Source of the DNA: an uncultured Aquimarina sp.
GTDB lineage: Bacteria; Bacteroidota; Bacteroidia; Flavobacteriales; Flavobacteriaceae
Direction: 5' to 3'
Assembly: GCA_947495425.1 (NCBI GenBank)
Contig: CANLYR010000011.1
Span: 24,512-88,511, forward strand
DNA length: 64,000 nt
Shown: piece after piece, positions 1-7,754 of the stretch
Layout: every line of letters begins with the position of its first letter
Position numbering within the stretch: the stretch's first letter is position 1
Position numbers and translations under genes: made by a program
Notes under the pieces: model-generated
The model's database searches: none
Told to the model about the DNA's origin: nothing
The model's input: only the letters and a program-made list of their open reading frames with translations

Positions 1-2426
1 AGGTTAAAGATTTAGATCAGTACAATAAAAACCTGTCCTATTTCCAGAGTGATATGAATTTTAAAGCAGGTGATTTTGAAGGCGCTATCAAAGAAGGACT
101 CACACAATTACCAAAATCTAAACCTTCAGAAAAATCAGAATTAAATAAAATTATAGGTGAAAGCTATTTCAATCTTGGAAACTATGAAAAAGCAATTCCT
201 TATCTCAAAGAATATAAAGGACGTAAAGGAAAATGGAACAATACGGATTATTACTACCTAGGCTATGCGTATTATAAGAAAGGAGAATATGCAAATGCAA
301 TTTCTGAATTCAATAAAATTGTTGGCGGTCGCAATGCTACAGCACAGAATGCCTACTACCATCTTGCCGAATCATATTTGAAAACCGATCAGAAACAACA
401 GGCTCTAAATGCATTTAAGAATGCTTCAGAAATGGATTTTGAAGCCAAGATCAAGGAAGATGCATTGTATAATTATGCAAAGTTAAGTTACGAAATTGGG
501 AACTCATACGAGAGTGCCCCAAAGGTTTTACTTCGTTACTTAGATCAATATCCAAATACGGCGTTCGAGGAGGAAATCAAGGAACTATTGGTAAGCTCTT
601 ATATTACATCAAAAAATTATAAAGAAGCAATGGATCTTCTAGAGGGAAGTCGAAATTTTGCTGACAAAGAAGTGTATCAAAAAGTTGCCTATTATCGAGG
701 GATAGAATTATATAATGAAAATAACTTAGCTGAAGCTATTATATATTTTAATAAGTCTTTAAAAGATCAGGTAAATCCTGATGTTACTGCCAGAGCGATC
801 TATTGGAAAGCAGAGAGTCATTATTTACTTAACGACTTTGATGAAGCATTAATTGATTTTAAACAATTTCAGGGTAGTACTGGTGCTTCATCTACTATAG
901 AATACAGAGAGATTGATTATAATTTGGGATATACATATTTCAAACTAAAGCAATACGCACAAGCAGCTAAGTATTTTGAATCATTTTCTAAGAAAACCGA
1001 TATAGACGATGCACGACAAACAGATGCATATCTTAGATTAGGAGACAGTCATTTTATTTCTAGTAAATACTGGCCGGCCATGGAAGCGTATAATAAAGCT
1101 ATTCAAAAAAATGGACCAGATTCTGACTACGCGCATTATCAAAAAGCAATCAGTTATGGTTTTGTAAATAAACATGATCAAAAGATCAAAGATCTTGAGC
1201 GGTTTTTATTAGAATATCCTAACTCTACCTATCGTGATGATGCCATGTTTGCGTTGGGTGATGTGTATGTGTCACAAAATAAGACACAGCGCGGTATCGA
1301 TGCATATGACCGTTTGATTGGAGAGTTGCCCAGAAGCTCATATGTTCCCAAAGCATTACTAAAACAAGGACTCGTATTTTATAATAAAGATCAGGGTAAT
1401 AAAGCCTTATCAAAATTCAAAAAAGTAGCAGCAGAATACCCGGGAACAGACGAATCTATACAAGCGGTAAATACAGCTAGGCTGATCTACGTAGATTTAG
1501 GAAGAACAGATGAATATGCATCTTGGGTAAAAGGACTAAGTTTTATAGATGTAAGTGATGCTGATTTGGATAATACCTCATATGAAGCTGCTGAGAAGCA
1601 ATTTATAGAAAATAACGATACTGCCGCAATTAACGGATTTGAGAAATACCTTAGGGACTTCCCTAATGGGGCACATGCCTTAAAAAGTCACTTCTATCTG
1701 GGACAAGTATACTTCAAAAAAGGAGATAAAGAAGCTGCCATACCACATTATGAATTTGTACTTCAAAAAGATAGAACAGAATTTACAGAACAATCCTTAG
1801 CCAGATTATCTCAGATCTATCTGGAAAACCGTAATGATGAAAAAGCAATTCCTGTACTCGAACGATTAGAGCGTGATGCAGAGTATCCACAAAATATTGT
1901 TTTTGCACAATCTAATTTGATGAAATCGTATTATCAATTACGCAATTATCAAAAAACTATTGAGTATGCAGATAAAGCACTGGCTAATCCCAAAATCCAG
2001 AATGATGTAAAAAGTGATGCACAACTATTTACAGCCAGAGCAGCGTTGCAAACAAATGACATGGCTCGTGCTAAAAGCGCGTATGCAGTAGTACAAAAAA
2101 TAGCGACAGGAGAATTAGCCGCCGAGGCCTTGTATTACGAAGCATATTTTAAAAATGAAGAAGGAAAGTATAAAATTTCTAATGAAACGATACAAAAACT
2201 ATCCAAAGATTATCCGGGATATAGATTGTATGGTTCTAAAGGGTTGATACTTATGGCAAAAAATTTCTATGGGCTTAAGGATGCATATCAGGCAACCTAT
2301 ATATTAGAGAGTGTAATTAAAAACTTCTCTGATTTTCCTGATGTCGTTGATGAGGCCCAATCCGAACTCAAAAAGATTAAAGCCGAAGAGGCAAAAACAA
2401 ATTCATCCATCCAAACCGAACAGTAA
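1..2426 (+). CDS. TPR-repeat protein, 5' end outside the window
   Basis: The frame is open from base 3 to the stop at 2426, so the gene begins before the window. The ATG at 54 is internal: the codons before it read VKDLDQYNKNLSYFQSD without a stop. About 800 residues are visible. They are almost entirely alpha-helical tetratricopeptide/Sel1-like repeats with the usual Y-x-x-A-[IL]-x-x-F spacing (for example YEKAIPYLKEY and YANAISEFNKI), and the C-terminus is charged. Such long TPR proteins in Flavobacteriaceae are usually secreted or periplasmic scaffolds. Here the gene stands directly upstream of an outer-membrane barrel protein (gap about 70 bp), so co-expression and envelope work are likely. 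The specific function is unknown. Confidence 0.85.
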   Translation, partial: VKDLDQYNKNLSYFQSDMNFKAGDFEGAIKEGLTQLPKSKPSEKSELNKIIGESYFNLGNYEKAIPYLKEYKGRKGKWNNTDYYYLGYAYYKKGEYANAISEFNKIVGGRNATAQNAYYHLAESYLKTDQKQQALNAFKNASEMDFEAKIKEDALYNYAKLSYEIGNSYESAPKVLLRYLDQYPNTAFEEEIKELLVSSYITSKNYKEAMDLLEGSRNFADKEVYQKVAYYRGIELYNENNLAEAIIYFNKSLKDQVNPDVTARAIYWKAESHYLLNDFDEALIDFKQFQGSTGASSTIEYREIDYNLGYTYFKLKQYAQAAKYFESFSKKTDIDDARQTDAYLRLGDSHFISSKYWPAMEAYNKAIQKNGPDSDYAHYQKAISYGFVNKHDQKIKDLERFLLEYPNSTYRDDAMFALGDVYVSQNKTQRGIDAYDRLIGELPRSSYVPKALLKQGLVFYNKDQGNKALSKFKKVAAEYPGTDESIQAVNTARLIYVDLGRTDEYASWVKGLSFIDVSDADLDNTSYEAAEKQFIENNDTAAINGFEKYLRDFPNGAHALKSHFYLGQVYFKKGDKEAAIPHYEFVLQKDRTEFTEQSLARLSQIYLENRNDEKAIPVLERLERDAEYPQNIVFAQSNLMKSYYQLRNYQKTIEYADKALANPKIQNDVKSDAQLFTARAALQTNDMARAKSAYAVVQKIATGELAAEALYYEAYFKNEEGKYKISNETIQKLSKDYPGYRLYGSKGLILMAKNFYGLKDAYQATYILESVIKNFSDFPDVVDEAQSELKKIKAEEAKTNSSIQTEQ

Positions 2427-2435
2427 TATTAAGTC

Positions 2436-2476
2436 ATACCAATTCTTCAATATTAAAATTATATAAGAATTGGTAT
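2436..2476. repeat. Perfect 12-bp inverted repeat between the TPR and barrel genes
   Basis: ATACCAATTCTT at 2436-2447 is the exact reverse complement of AAGAATTGGTAT at 2465-2476, with a 17-nt loop. No T-run follows, so it is a weak terminator at best. A half-site (AGAATTGGTATTAAA) recurs at about 52,882 and a degenerate one near 4725, which suggests a dispersed intergenic element. It ends about 20 bp before the chosen start of the next gene. Confidence 0.5.
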
Positions 2477-2496
2477 TAAAAAACGATGTGTATCTC

Positions 2497-4239
2497 ATGA
2501 TTAGATATTTTCAGAAAGTACTACCTTTTATTTGTTTCAGCATACTAAGCGTTTGTGCGATAGCGCAAGAAAAAGACAATGAAACGCTCGAGACAGAGCG
2601 CGTAGTCATTGTAAAAGCATACACACCTACAATTAGCGACGCATTTAAGGTGAAATCTACTCCGGTTCTTAATGATTCGGTTGCCCAAAAGAAAAAGCAA
2701 ATACAATACACTATTTTTTCGGTCCCTGTAGCGTCTACTTATACACCTGCAAAAGGAAGAGCAACTAATATAGATCGCCCAAAACCCATAGATATATATG
2801 ATAACTATGCGACTTTGGGATTTGGGAACTTTACATCAGTGCTGGCAGAGTTTTATAGTAATTTTCAGATCGACCGCACCGATAATCTAGGCTTATATTT
2901 ACATCATAATTCATCTCAAGGTGGTATTGATGAAGTGGTATTAGAGGATAAATTCTATAACTCTGTTTTAGATCTTAACTATACTTCTCGTAAAAGGGAT
3001 TATACGTATGGATTAGAAGTGGGTGCAGAGCATCAGTTATACAATTGGTATGGGCTGCCAGAAATACCAACTCTAACGCAAACACAAATTGATGCTATCG
3101 ACCCACAACAAAATTATTATGGGTTTAAACTGGGAGGGAAGCTCCAGTTCGATGAACAGTATTTTAAGAAAGCTACATTGAAGTATCGATTTTTTGGTGA
3201 TGCATTGGGATCTGTAGAACATCACGTAGTTGCAAAACCTACTTTTGAGTTTGAAATGGGAAATTCATTAATCACTACAAATTTTATTGGGGATTATCTT
3301 AGCGGTAGCTTTGATCGGGATCGAGACCCCATTTTACAAACACCTAATAATTATGGTGTTCTTAATCTTGGTGTACACCCTAGTTTGGTGATCTTAAGAG
3401 ATAATCTAACAGTAAATCTGGGCGCAGCTTTCTATTATAGTATTGATACAGAAAATGAAGACAATGATATTTTTTTCTATCCCAAAGTCACAGCATCCTA
3501 TAGATTATTAGAAGAATCTGTTATCGCATATGGTGGACTAGAGGGTGACTTACAACAAAACACGTATAGAGACGCCGTACAAAACAATCCATATGTATCT
3601 CCAACTCTTATTGTAGCCCCTACCAATACATCGTATGATGCATATGTTGGTTTAAAAGGTAAAATCTCTGATGTGGTGAGTTATAATTTTAGAGGAAGCT
3701 ATGTTTCTGAAGATGAAAAACCTTTGTTTGTTAGTAATGAGAGACCAACACTACAGTTAGAAGGCTATGATTATGGCAATTCTTTCTCCTATCGTTATGA
3801 TGATATTAATACTCTTGTTGGCTATGGAGAGTTAAATGTTGAGGTTAATAAGAAGTTTAAATTAGGAGCTTCAGCAGAATATTTTAACTATAGCACCGAA
3901 GACGAGCAAGAAGCATGGAATTTACCTGAATTGAAAGCTTCAGTCTATTTAGATTATCAGATCAATACACAGTGGTTCTTTGGCGCACAATTATTTTATG
4001 TGGGTGAGCGAGAAGATATTGATAATACACTAATTTCGGTTCCCGGGATTACCGAAGCTAACGTTACTCTTGATAGCTTTTTTGATGCCAACGTAAATCT
4101 TGGTTATCGCATTAATGACCAACTTTCCTTTTTTGTCAAAGGAAATAACCTGGCAGGAGAGAATTATCAGCGATGGGTCAATTTTCCGGTGCAGGGGATA
4201 CAATTTTTAGGGGGGGCTACCTATAAGTTTGATTATTAA
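2497..4239 (+). CDS. TonB-dependent-receptor-like outer-membrane barrel protein
   Basis: The open frame could begin at a TTG at 2470. The ATG at 2497 gives a clean signal peptide (MIRYFQKVLPFICFSILSVC, then AIAQ-E) and is preferred. The mature part begins with a short region (ETERVVIVKAYTPTISDAFK) resembling a plug or TonB-box-like stretch. About 450 residues of alternating aromatic beta-strands typical of porin/TonB-receptor barrels follow. The C-terminus ends in GGATYKFDY, an outer-membrane terminal strand with a final aromatic residue. At about 580 residues it is shorter than full SusC/TonB receptors and lacks a complete plug. It follows the TPR gene closely. The substrate cannot be told from sequence. 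Confidence 0.8.
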   Translation: MIRYFQKVLPFICFSILSVCAIAQEKDNETLETERVVIVKAYTPTISDAFKVKSTPVLNDSVAQKKKQIQYTIFSVPVASTYTPAKGRATNIDRPKPIDIYDNYATLGFGNFTSVLAEFYSNFQIDRTDNLGLYLHHNSSQGGIDEVVLEDKFYNSVLDLNYTSRKRDYTYGLEVGAEHQLYNWYGLPEIPTLTQTQIDAIDPQQNYYGFKLGGKLQFDEQYFKKATLKYRFFGDALGSVEHHVVAKPTFEFEMGNSLITTNFIGDYLSGSFDRDRDPILQTPNNYGVLNLGVHPSLVILRDNLTVNLGAAFYYSIDTENEDNDIFFYPKVTASYRLLEESVIAYGGLEGDLQQNTYRDAVQNNPYVSPTLIVAPTNTSYDAYVGLKGKISDVVSYNFRGSYVSEDEKPLFVSNERPTLQLEGYDYGNSFSYRYDDINTLVGYGELNVEVNKKFKLGASAEYFNYSTEDEQEAWNLPELKASVYLDYQINTQWFFGAQLFYVGEREDIDNTLISVPGITEANVTLDSFFDANVNLGYRINDQLSFFVKGNNLAGENYQRWVNFPVQGIQFLGGATYKFDY

Positions 4240-4282
4240 TCACTAAACTTCTCCTTCAACTGAGATCAAGTAAATCTAAATC

Positions 4283-4645
4283 ATGGAAGAAGAAATTGAA
4301 ATAGAAAGTATAGAATTATTCCCAATATTTGTATTGCTATCAATAACGGTAATTATTTGTGTGGCAATGTTCTTGTATTTCAAATACAGAAACAGCTATG
4401 GGTTGCAAGAGTCCAATGACTCCTACTTACAAAAAGTAGCACATCTTTCTCATAGAGAAAAGCAAGTACTAGACGAAATTGTACAGTACAAATCTCAAAA
4501 AGAAATTGCAAAAATACTTTTTATAGAGGTATCAACTGTAAAATCCCACGCGAATAAGATTTATAAGGTATTTGATGTAAAGAATAGGCATGAGCTGCTT
4601 AAGGTTTTACCATCGACTAGCAATATAGATGTACAATCAGAATAA
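4283..4645 (+). CDS. Membrane-anchored LuxR-type HTH regulator
   Basis: A 120-residue protein with one N-terminal membrane segment (about residues 10-31, IELFPIFVLLSITVIICVAM) and a LuxR/GerE-type helix-turn-helix (about 50-112). The HTH contains the typical LSHREKQVLDEI, KEIAKILFIEVSTVKSHANK and IYKVFDVKNRHEL blocks. It has no receiver or sensory domain. Known proteins of this kind are single-pass cytoplasmic-facing DNA-binding proteins, so regulation at the membrane is inferred. Three CCAACCT repeats lie just downstream (4656-4684) and might be its target or that of another regulator. Confidence 0.85.
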   Translation: MEEEIEIESIELFPIFVLLSITVIICVAMFLYFKYRNSYGLQESNDSYLQKVAHLSHREKQVLDEIVQYKSQKEIAKILFIEVSTVKSHANKIYKVFDVKNRHELLKVLPSTSNIDVQSE

Positions 4646-4655
4646 ATTATATAAC

Positions 4656-4684
4656 CCAACCTCTTTCCAACCTTTTTCCAACCT
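4656..4684. promoter_or_regulatory. Three CCAACCT direct repeats with 11-bp period
   Basis: CCAACCT occurs at 4656-4662, 4667-4673 and 4678-4684, exactly 11 bp (about one helical turn) apart. They lie 11 bp after the LuxR-type gene and about 65 bp before the serine hydrolase start. Spacing on one DNA face fits a regulator binding array or an extracytoplasmic-sigma-type promoter region. The identity of the binding protein is unknown. Confidence 0.45.
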
Positions 4685-4750
4685 GCAAAAAAGCATTGCT
4701 ACATCTACATAAGATAATTTTGGGTCATACTAATTTTTAAAAGAATAATA

Positions 4751-5851
4751 ATGACCAGATTTGTTTTGATTTTAGCTTCTATCTTTTTTTTAATGCAAGG
4801 ATGTAAAGATGATAACAGTATTCCTGAAGGTACTCTTCTTTCAAAAATTGATGAAATTATAGAAAAAGAGACTGATTTTAATGGAGTAGTACACATAGGA
4901 ACAACAGATGCCGTTTCTTATAGTAAAGGCTTTGGCTTTGCAGATAGAGAGAACCAGATAGCGATTGATCAAAATACAGTTTTTGATATAGGCTCGATAA
5001 CAAAACCATTTACCGCTATGGGAATTATTAAATGCCAGGAACTTGGGCTGCTGGAGTATCAAGATGCGCTGTACAATTTTTTCCCCGAAGCACCAGAAGA
5101 TAAAAAAGATATTACTATCGAACAATTACTTACGCATAGTTCTGGGTTGATTGATGCCATAGGTAGTGATTACGACGAGATTTCTAAAGAGGCATATCTA
5201 GAAGAGGTCTTTAAAACACAGTTACTTTTCTCGCCAGGGGAGCGATATACATATTCAAACATAGGCTTCAGTCTTTTGGGAATTATTATTGAAACTGTAA
5301 GTAATGCATCTTATGAAGAATTCTTAAATGAGCAAATTTTTGATTCATCAGCAATGAAAACTGCCGGATATCTGCTGCCAGATTATAGTAACGAAGAGGT
5401 TGCTAACGGATACGATGATTTAGGCGTATTTGAGGCGCCAATGACTAATCTAGGAAAACCAAACGAACAACCATGGGATATTGATGGCCCATACTGGCAC
5501 CTAAAAGGCAATGGCGGGCTATTGATGTCGGCAAATGATATCACCAAATATTATAAATCTATAAAGGCAAATCTGATAAACGAAGTAAACAAACAAAAAA
5601 TGTATACGAAATATATAAGAGAAGATGCCACTAGCGAATTCTATAGAGGTTATGGTTGGGGCATACTTGATAGTAATAGAGGATTAGTAGCCACACATAA
5701 TGGGGGGAATGATATCTTTTTCGCTGATTTTGCATATTTAATTGAACAAGATCTATTTATATTTTTGGCATCTAATTCTTACAGGCAAAGTCAGGATGAT
5801 CTCTTATACAAGCTACTAAATGTATTATCTATAGAAATTAAGGATAATTAA
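4751..5851 (+). CDS. Beta-lactamase-family serine hydrolase lipoprotein
   Basis: 366 residues. The N-terminus is a lipoprotein signal (FFLMQGC, Cys at about 18), so the protein is probably membrane anchored. The class C beta-lactamase/penicillin-binding-protein fold is shown by S-I-T-K (in DIGSITKPFTAMG, the SxxK nucleophile motif), Y-S-N (in YTYSNIGFSLLG, the YxN motif) and H-N-G (in ATHNGGND, replacing KTG). Members include D-aminopeptidases, esterases and peptidoglycan hydrolases. True beta-lactam resistance is not implied. The gene is monocistronic by its surroundings. Confidence 0.9.
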   Translation: MTRFVLILASIFFLMQGCKDDNSIPEGTLLSKIDEIIEKETDFNGVVHIGTTDAVSYSKGFGFADRENQIAIDQNTVFDIGSITKPFTAMGIIKCQELGLLEYQDALYNFFPEAPEDKKDITIEQLLTHSSGLIDAIGSDYDEISKEAYLEEVFKTQLLFSPGERYTYSNIGFSLLGIIIETVSNASYEEFLNEQIFDSSAMKTAGYLLPDYSNEEVANGYDDLGVFEAPMTNLGKPNEQPWDIDGPYWHLKGNGGLLMSANDITKYYKSIKANLINEVNKQKMYTKYIREDATSEFYRGYGWGILDSNRGLVATHNGGNDIFFADFAYLIEQDLFIFLASNSYRQSQDDLLYKLLNVLSIEIKDN

Positions 5852-5913
5852 ACGCTAAGATGAATATCACATATACTAATTCACTATGAGCTTTAAAGTC
5901 CATAGTGGCTCAG

Positions 5914-6029
5914 TTTTGTAACGAGCTCCTGCACCCCTGCGAGAGCTATTTTTATTTTGTAATGAACTCCTGCACCCCTGCGAGAGCTATTTTTATTTTT
6001 GTAACGAGCTCTCGTCACTGGCAGGAGTT
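5914..6029. repeat. Two and a half direct repeats (41-42 bp) ending in a hairpin
   Basis: Units starting with TTTTGTAA begin at 5914 and 5955, with a truncated third at 5997. Each of the first two contains CTCCTGCACCCCTGCGAGAG. The partial third copy runs into inverted sequence: AGCTCTCG at 6007-6014 and GCAGGAGTT at 6021-6029 pair with CGAGAGCT at 5981-5988 and AACTCCTGC at 5965-5973. A 7-bp stem (CACTATG 5882-5888 / CATAGTG 5901-5907) lies just upstream and may end the hydrolase transcript. No coding potential is seen in this 296-bp gap. Confidence 0.7.
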
Positions 6030-6147
6030 GTACACGTGATTGATATATAGTTTTTTATATGTTTTTTCGAAATTTTGTATTCGAATAGGTGTTGTGCTCA
6101 TCATAGATATTAGAAAAGGTATAATTTTTGTTGTATTTTAGGTAAAA

Positions 6148-6969
6148 ATGAAATCTATGAAAAGTATTTTTCTCTTTGCCTTTAGCTTCTTTACACTACT
6201 TACACATGCTCAGGATAACTTCAAGCTGTATTATGAAGAAACTGAGAATGGATTTAAAATCCTGGCTGATAATGATGAGTATAGCCCCGTATCTGCAAAA
6301 ATTAACTTCAAACTAGAGAATCTAAAGGCTACAAAAGGCAATACTAAAGTTTTTGTGGTACCGGCAAGAACTAAAAAGTATACGATTACAGACCTTAATG
6401 TAATAGATCGAAAAAAAAGGATTAAACTAGGGTATGAATCTACGTATAATCATGGTGACCATGCAAAAGAAACATATGATACTAATTTTGAATACTATTT
6501 ACCATTTGCTAATGGAGCTACTTTTTGGGTTTCACAGGGATATAATGGTAGCATTTCTCATCAAAATGAAAATGCCTTAGATTTCAAAATGCCAGTAGGA
6601 ACCAAGATTTATGCAGCAAGGGGCGGAGTTGTTGTTGATATAGAAGAAAGTTTCAAAGAAAGCTGTACTACTGCCGAATGTGCTAAATACAATAACTTTA
6701 TAGTGGTGTATCATAGCGACGGTACTTTTGCAGAGTATACGCATATCAAGAAAAATGGAGTTGATGTACAAGTAGGAGATCAAATAAAAATTGGACAATT
6801 TATTGGTTATAGTGGCGATGTTGGTTGGGCTACAGGACCACATCTGCACTTTATAGTATTCTTGCAAAAGTTAAAGGATAGAATTACGTTGAAGACAAAG
6901 TTTTTGACAAATAAAGGAAAACAAGCTGTTCTGCTTACCGAAAAAGAACAATATACACGAGGGTATTAA
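6148..6969 (+). CDS. M23 family metallopeptidase (LytM-type)
   Basis: 273 residues with an N-terminal signal peptide (MKSIFLFAFSFFTLLTHAQ; an upstream Met is three residues earlier). The peptidase M23 domain occupies about residues 130-250. Zinc ligands are visible: His and Asp in SHQNENALDFKMPVGTKIYA, and the HLHF motif in GWATGPHLHFIVF. HSDGTFAEYTHI supplies the Y-x-H strand. The family cleaves peptidoglycan peptide crosslinks or acts as an endopeptidase outside the inner membrane. The N-terminal 120 residues form a beta-rich domain of unknown role. Confidence 0.9.
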   Translation: MKSMKSIFLFAFSFFTLLTHAQDNFKLYYEETENGFKILADNDEYSPVSAKINFKLENLKATKGNTKVFVVPARTKKYTITDLNVIDRKKRIKLGYESTYNHGDHAKETYDTNFEYYLPFANGATFWVSQGYNGSISHQNENALDFKMPVGTKIYAARGGVVVDIEESFKESCTTAECAKYNNFIVVYHSDGTFAEYTHIKKNGVDVQVGDQIKIGQFIGYSGDVGWATGPHLHFIVFLQKLKDRITLKTKFLTNKGKQAVLLTEKEQYTRGY

Positions 6970-6987
6970 TACAAGAGAATTTTGCTT

Positions 6988-7590
6988 ATGCTTGATTTTA
7001 ACTTTTCACAACACTATATCTTAGAAGATGATTTTGTGTTACTTCGCCCATTACATATCGAAGATGTAAATCATCTATTACCTATTGCTAATGAACCTAA
7101 TATCTGGGATTATTCCTTTGTAAAAGGAGACGGGCTGCAAAATCTAACACACTACATACAATCTGCTATCAATAATCGAAAAGCCAAAAGAGAATACCCC
7201 TTTATAGTATATGATAAAACCAAAAAGCAATACGCTGGAAGTACAAGATATTGTGAAATAACACCAATCTTATCAGCAATCAGAATAGGATATACTTGGT
7301 ACGGATCAGTTTTTAGAGGAACCGGACTTAATAAACATTGCAAATACCTCATGTTTCAATTTGCTTTTGAGACCATGAAAGCTAAACGAATCGGGCTCGG
7401 TGCTTATGTCGAGAATACAATAAGCATTGCGGCAATGCAAAGTGTGGGGTGTACACAAGAAGGTATTTTAAAAAGCATTTTTCCTGCAGTTAATGGTCAG
7501 GGAAGAACTGATGGAGTTTTGTTTAGTATCCTTAAAGAAGAATGGGATGCAGAAGAGAAGGGGAAGCTTAAGGCCAAACTGAGACATTAG
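6988..7590 (+). CDS. GNAT family N-acetyltransferase (RimJ/RimL-like)
   Basis: About 200 residues. A TTG two codons upstream (6982) is possible, but the ATG at 6988 is chosen. The sequence has the RimJ/RimL layout: L-R-P-L-H-I-E-D near the N-terminus, an acetyl-CoA-binding region around FRGTGLNKHCKYLMFQFAFE (the R/Q-x-x-G-x-G/A loop is modified to RGTGLN), and a C-terminal SVGCTQEGILK motif typical of this subfamily. It probably acetylates an N-terminal or small-molecule amine in the cytoplasm. It starts 18 bp after the M23 peptidase gene and may be cotranscribed. Confidence 0.85.
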   Translation: MLDFNFSQHYILEDDFVLLRPLHIEDVNHLLPIANEPNIWDYSFVKGDGLQNLTHYIQSAINNRKAKREYPFIVYDKTKKQYAGSTRYCEITPILSAIRIGYTWYGSVFRGTGLNKHCKYLMFQFAFETMKAKRIGLGAYVENTISIAAMQSVGCTQEGILKSIFPAVNGQGRTDGVLFSILKEEWDAEEKGKLKAKLRH

Positions 7591-7754
7591 TATGCTGTTT
7601 GGTAGATTAAAAAAGAGCTTCTCGATAATACAATGATAATCGTGGTATCCAGAATTTAAGTTTCTTTAAAATTAACTATTATTAACATTAAACATATTGA
7701 TTTACAGGGTATTGTTTTCTATTTTTAAGAATGTTAATCTTTAAGTCTAATGTT

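Noticed and set aside
4751..5851. Antibiotic-resistance beta-lactamase
   Set aside because: The motifs fit the wider serine hydrolase family with HNG in place of KTG. Lipoprotein form and surroundings give no sign of resistance.
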